A stretch of DNA of 19,511 nucleotides from an uncultured Olsenella sp. (GTDB lineage: Bacteria; Actinomycetota; Coriobacteriia; Coriobacteriales; Atopobiaceae). A program made the translations under genes and the position numbers. Below are positions 17,407 to 19,511 of this stretch, one piece after another. The DNA lies in contig CALCDK010000139.1 of the NCBI GenBank assembly GCA_937900605.1, positions 1 through 19,511 on the forward strand, in the 5' to 3' direction. Under the pieces are notes generated by a model. That model made no database searches. It was not told the origin of the DNA and saw only the letters and a list, made by a program, of their open reading frames with translations. Numbering within the stretch: the first letter of the stretch is position 1; each line of letters starts with the position of its first letter.

Positions 17407-17883
17407 TCAGCCCTCGAAGCCCGCGTCCTGGTGGAACGCGTAGTTGTCGGCGGCGCTGGTGGCCAGCTGGTCGCAGCGCTCGTTCTCGGCGTGGCCGGCG
17501 TGGCCCTTGACCCAGTGCCAGGTCACGCTGTGGCGCCCGCAGGCCGCGATGAGGCGCCTCCAGAGGTCCTCGTTCTTGACCGGCTGCCTGTTGGACGTCT
17601 TCCAGCCCCGCTTCTCCCAGCCCTCGATCCAGTGCTTGTTGAAGGCGTTACAGACGTACTGGGAGTCGGTGTGAAGGTCCACGACGCAGGGGCGCCGCAG
17701 CGCCTCGAGCGCCGCGATGGCTGCCATGAGCTCCATGCGGTTGTTGGTGGTGCGCTCGTAGCCCGCGGAGAGCTCTCGCTCGTGCGCGGCGCCCTGGGGG
17801 TCGACGTAGCGCAGCACGGCTCCGTAGCCCCCCGGGCCGGGGTTGCCGCGGGAGGAGCCGTCGGTGAACACCGTGACACGCAT
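17407..17883 (-). CDS. rnhA: Ribonuclease HI
   Basis: Degrades the RNA strand of RNA-DNA hybrids, including primers and R-loops. The 158-residue protein has the normal length and all four acidic residues: Asp8 ([14 protein letters not shown]), Glu51 (NNRMEL), Asp73 (HTDSQY) and Asp138 (ENERCDQLA), plus the WVKGHAGH segment. The basic handle region ([15 protein letters not shown]) typical of E. coli-type RNase HI is present. Met at 17883 is chosen as start; CAGGCGGG upstream is a weak ribosome site. The gene begins 20 bases after the polA stop, so the two are probably one transcript, matching their joint role in removing primers. Confidence 0.95.
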   Translation of the reverse strand: MRVTVFTDGSSRGNPGPGGYGAVLRYVDPQGAAHERELSAGYERTTNNRMELMAAIAALEALRRPCVVDLHTDSQYVCNAFNKHWIEGWEKRGWKTSNRQPVKNEDLWRRLIAACGRHSVTWHWVKGHAGHAENERCDQLATSAADNYAFHQDAGFEG

Positions 17884-17903
17884 GGCGCCCGCCTGTGGGG
17901 CCG

Positions 17904-19511
17904 TCACTTGGCCTCCGCCCAGCTGGGGCCGTACGAGACGTCGGCGATGAGCGGGACGCGCAGGCGAGCGACGCCCTCCATCTCCTCGCGGACCAGGGCG
18001 CTCGTGCGCTCGAGCTCGTCGACGGGGACCTCGAGGTCCAGCTCGTCGTGGATCTGGAGCACGAGCTTGGAGCGCAGGCCCTCCTCGTCGAGCCTGCGCT
18101 GGACGCGGACCATGGCGATCTTGATGATGTCGGCCGCAGTGCCCTGCATGGGGTGGTTCATCGCGGTGCGCTCGCCGAACGCCACGAGCTGGCGGTTGGA
18201 CTGCTGGAACTCGCGGATGTGGCGGCGGCGGCCGTAGAGCGTCTCGGCGTAGCCGCGCTCGTGGGCCAGGCGCACCGACTCGTCGAGGTAGGCGCGCACG
18301 CCGGGGTAGGCCTCGAAGTAGCGGTCGATCATGGCCTGTGCCTCGGAGCGGGGGATCTTGAGGGTGCTGGCCAGGCCGAAGGCCTGCTGGCCGTAGACGA
18401 TGCCGAAGTTGACCGCCTTGGCGCGGCTGCGCAGCGCGGGGGTGACCTGCTCGACGGGGACCCCGAAGACGCGCGCCGCGGTGGCGGCGTGGAAGTCGGC
18501 GCCGTCGCAGAAGGCCGCGACGAGGTGCTCGTCGCCCGAGAGGTGCGCCAGCAGCCTCAGCTCGATCTGCGAGTAGTCGCAGGCGAGAAAGACGCTGCCC
18601 TCGGGCGCACGGAAGGCCTGGCGCACGCGGTGGCCCAGCTCCGAGCGCGTCGGGATGTTCTGCAGGTTGGGGTCCGAGCTCGAGAGGCGCCCCGTGGCGG
18701 TGACGGTCTGGTTGAGCGTGGTGTGGATGCGCCCGTCGGCGCGCACCATGGCGGGCAGCGCGTCGAGGTAGGTCGAGCGGATCTTGGTGCGCTCGCGGTA
18801 GTCCAGCACGTCGGCGACCACCTTGTGGTCGCGGGCGAGGTCGGCGAGCACCTTGGCGTTGGTGGAGTAGAAGCCGCGCTTGGTGCGCTTGAGGCCCTTG
18901 GTGGGCAGCCCCAGCACGTCGAACAGGACGTGCGAGAGCTGCTGGGGGGAGTCGATGTTGAAGTCCTCGCCGGCCTCGTCGCGGATCGAGCGCGCCATGC
19001 GCTCGACCTCCTCGCCGAGCTCGGCGGACTGGGCGCGCAGCACGTCGACGTCGACGGCGAGGCCCCAGCGCTCCATCTGGAGCAGCACGGGCAGCAGCGG
19101 CATCTCGACGTTGTCGAACAGGCTTGCGGCGCCCTCGTCCTCCATGTGCGCGCGCAGTGGCGAGACGAGCAGGCGGGCCTGGGCGGCGCGCACCGCGGCG
19201 GCGCAGGCGTCGCCCGTGGCCTCGACGTCGGCGTCGAGGAGCTCCTCGGCCAGGTCGCCGACCTCGAGCGACGAGCGCTCGGAGTCCAGCAGGTAGGCCG
19301 CGACGCCCACGTCGAAGAGGCGCGCCGGGCACAGCGAGGACGCCCCGACGAGGGCCTCCTCGGCGGAGTCGACGGGCATGACCTCGCGCACGAGGCGCTT
19401 GACGTCGCCGGACGCGACGCGGCCGCGCGCGAGCAGGCGCACGACGCCCTTGCGGCACGCGTCGCCGCCCAGGGCCAGCAGCGCGTCGGGGGCGCTCACC
19501 CACAGCGTGTG
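17904..19511 (-). CDS. polA: DNA polymerase I, C-terminal part (partial)
   Basis: Fills gaps after primer removal and in repair. The gene runs off the right edge, so its 5' end, including any 5'-nuclease domain, is not visible; about 535 codons are seen. The polymerase domain is complete: motif [17 protein letters not shown] (near 18545-18592), motif B R-x3-K-x6-FGxxYG (about 18391-18431) with Phe in the nucleotide-selecting position, and motif [10 protein letters not shown] (about 18033-18050). Upstream, the remnant of the 3'-5' exonuclease domain ([15 protein letters not shown]) lacks the YxxxD motif expected in the [12 protein letters not shown] region, suggesting no proofreading, as in Bacillus and Thermus enzymes. 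The codon at 19497-19499 is an internal GTG, not the start. Confidence 0.96.
   Translation of the reverse strand, partial: HTLWVSAPDALLALGGDACRKGVVRLLARGRVASGDVKRLVREVMPVDSAEEALVGASSLCPARLFDVGVAAYLLDSERSSLEVGDLAEELLDADVEATGDACAAAVRAAQARLLVSPLRAHMEDEGAASLFDNVEMPLLPVLLQMERWGLAVDVDVLRAQSAELGEEVERMARSIRDEAGEDFNIDSPQQLSHVLFDVLGLPTKGLKRTKRGFYSTNAKVLADLARDHKVVADVLDYRERTKIRSTYLDALPAMVRADGRIHTTLNQTVTATGRLSSSDPNLQNIPTRSELGHRVRQAFRAPEGSVFLACDYSQIELRLLAHLSGDEHLVAAFCDGADFHAATAARVFGVPVEQVTPALRSRAKAVNFGIVYGQQAFGLASTLKIPRSEAQAMIDRYFEAYPGVRAYLDESVRLAHERGYAETLYGRRRHIREFQQSNRQLVAFGERTAMNHPMQGTAADIIKIAMVRVQRRLDEEGLRSKLVLQIHDELDLEVPVDELERTSALVREEMEGVARLRVPLIADVSYGPSWAEAK

Overview
The window is about 70% G+C, densely packed, and uses strong GGAGG-type ribosome binding sites. 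Spacers are short and many genes are followed by long GC-rich hairpins that lack good U-tracts. Protein style (Actinobacteria-like enzymes, an OmpR-type regulator resembling actinobacterial GlnR, an FeoB-associated Cys-rich mini-protein) and gene content suggest a host-associated anaerobe of the class Coriobacteriia (Olsenella/Atopobium/Collinsella relatives). That placement is an inference; no marker gene was compared to a database.

Layout, left to right. (1) The 3' part of phosphoenolpyruvate carboxylase (ppc), interrupted by a frameshifting deletion, faces gpmA. (2) gpmA is divergent from a small FeoB-associated Cys-rich membrane protein; their shared spacer holds a DtxR/IdeR-like box. (3) A glutamine-synthetase-family gene follows, preceded by GAAAC repeats phased at 11 bp as in GlnR operators. 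It carries a second frameshifting deletion, and most of its metal-binding residues are replaced. (4) A 529-bp stretch without a firm gene shows strong RNA secondary structure and one possible 42-codon ORF. (5) A polar amino-acid ABC transporter operon follows: lipoprotein binding protein, permease with an unusual secreted-side N-terminal domain, ATPase. (6) Next is an orphan GlnR-like regulator, then a membrane-anchored HtrA protease, a DUF2130 coiled-coil protein and NAD-dependent DNA ligase (ligA). (7) On the minus strand is a metal-dependent amidohydrolase, divergent from a Tyr-phosphatase-like gene. (8) The minus-strand group polA-rnhA-zinc-dependent phospholipase C-like protein closes the window; polA runs off the right edge.

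The most coherent story lies between 2.2 and 8.2 kb. A glutamine-synthetase homologue that looks catalytically dead, a glutamine/glutamate-type ABC transporter behind a structured leader, and a GlnR-like orphan regulator sit together, and a GlnR-like operator precedes the synthetase homologue. This may be a nitrogen or amino-acid sensing locus. The two reading-frame breaks (near 263 and 2634) each look like loss of an internal block from a conserved protein, and could be assembly errors or true pseudogenes.
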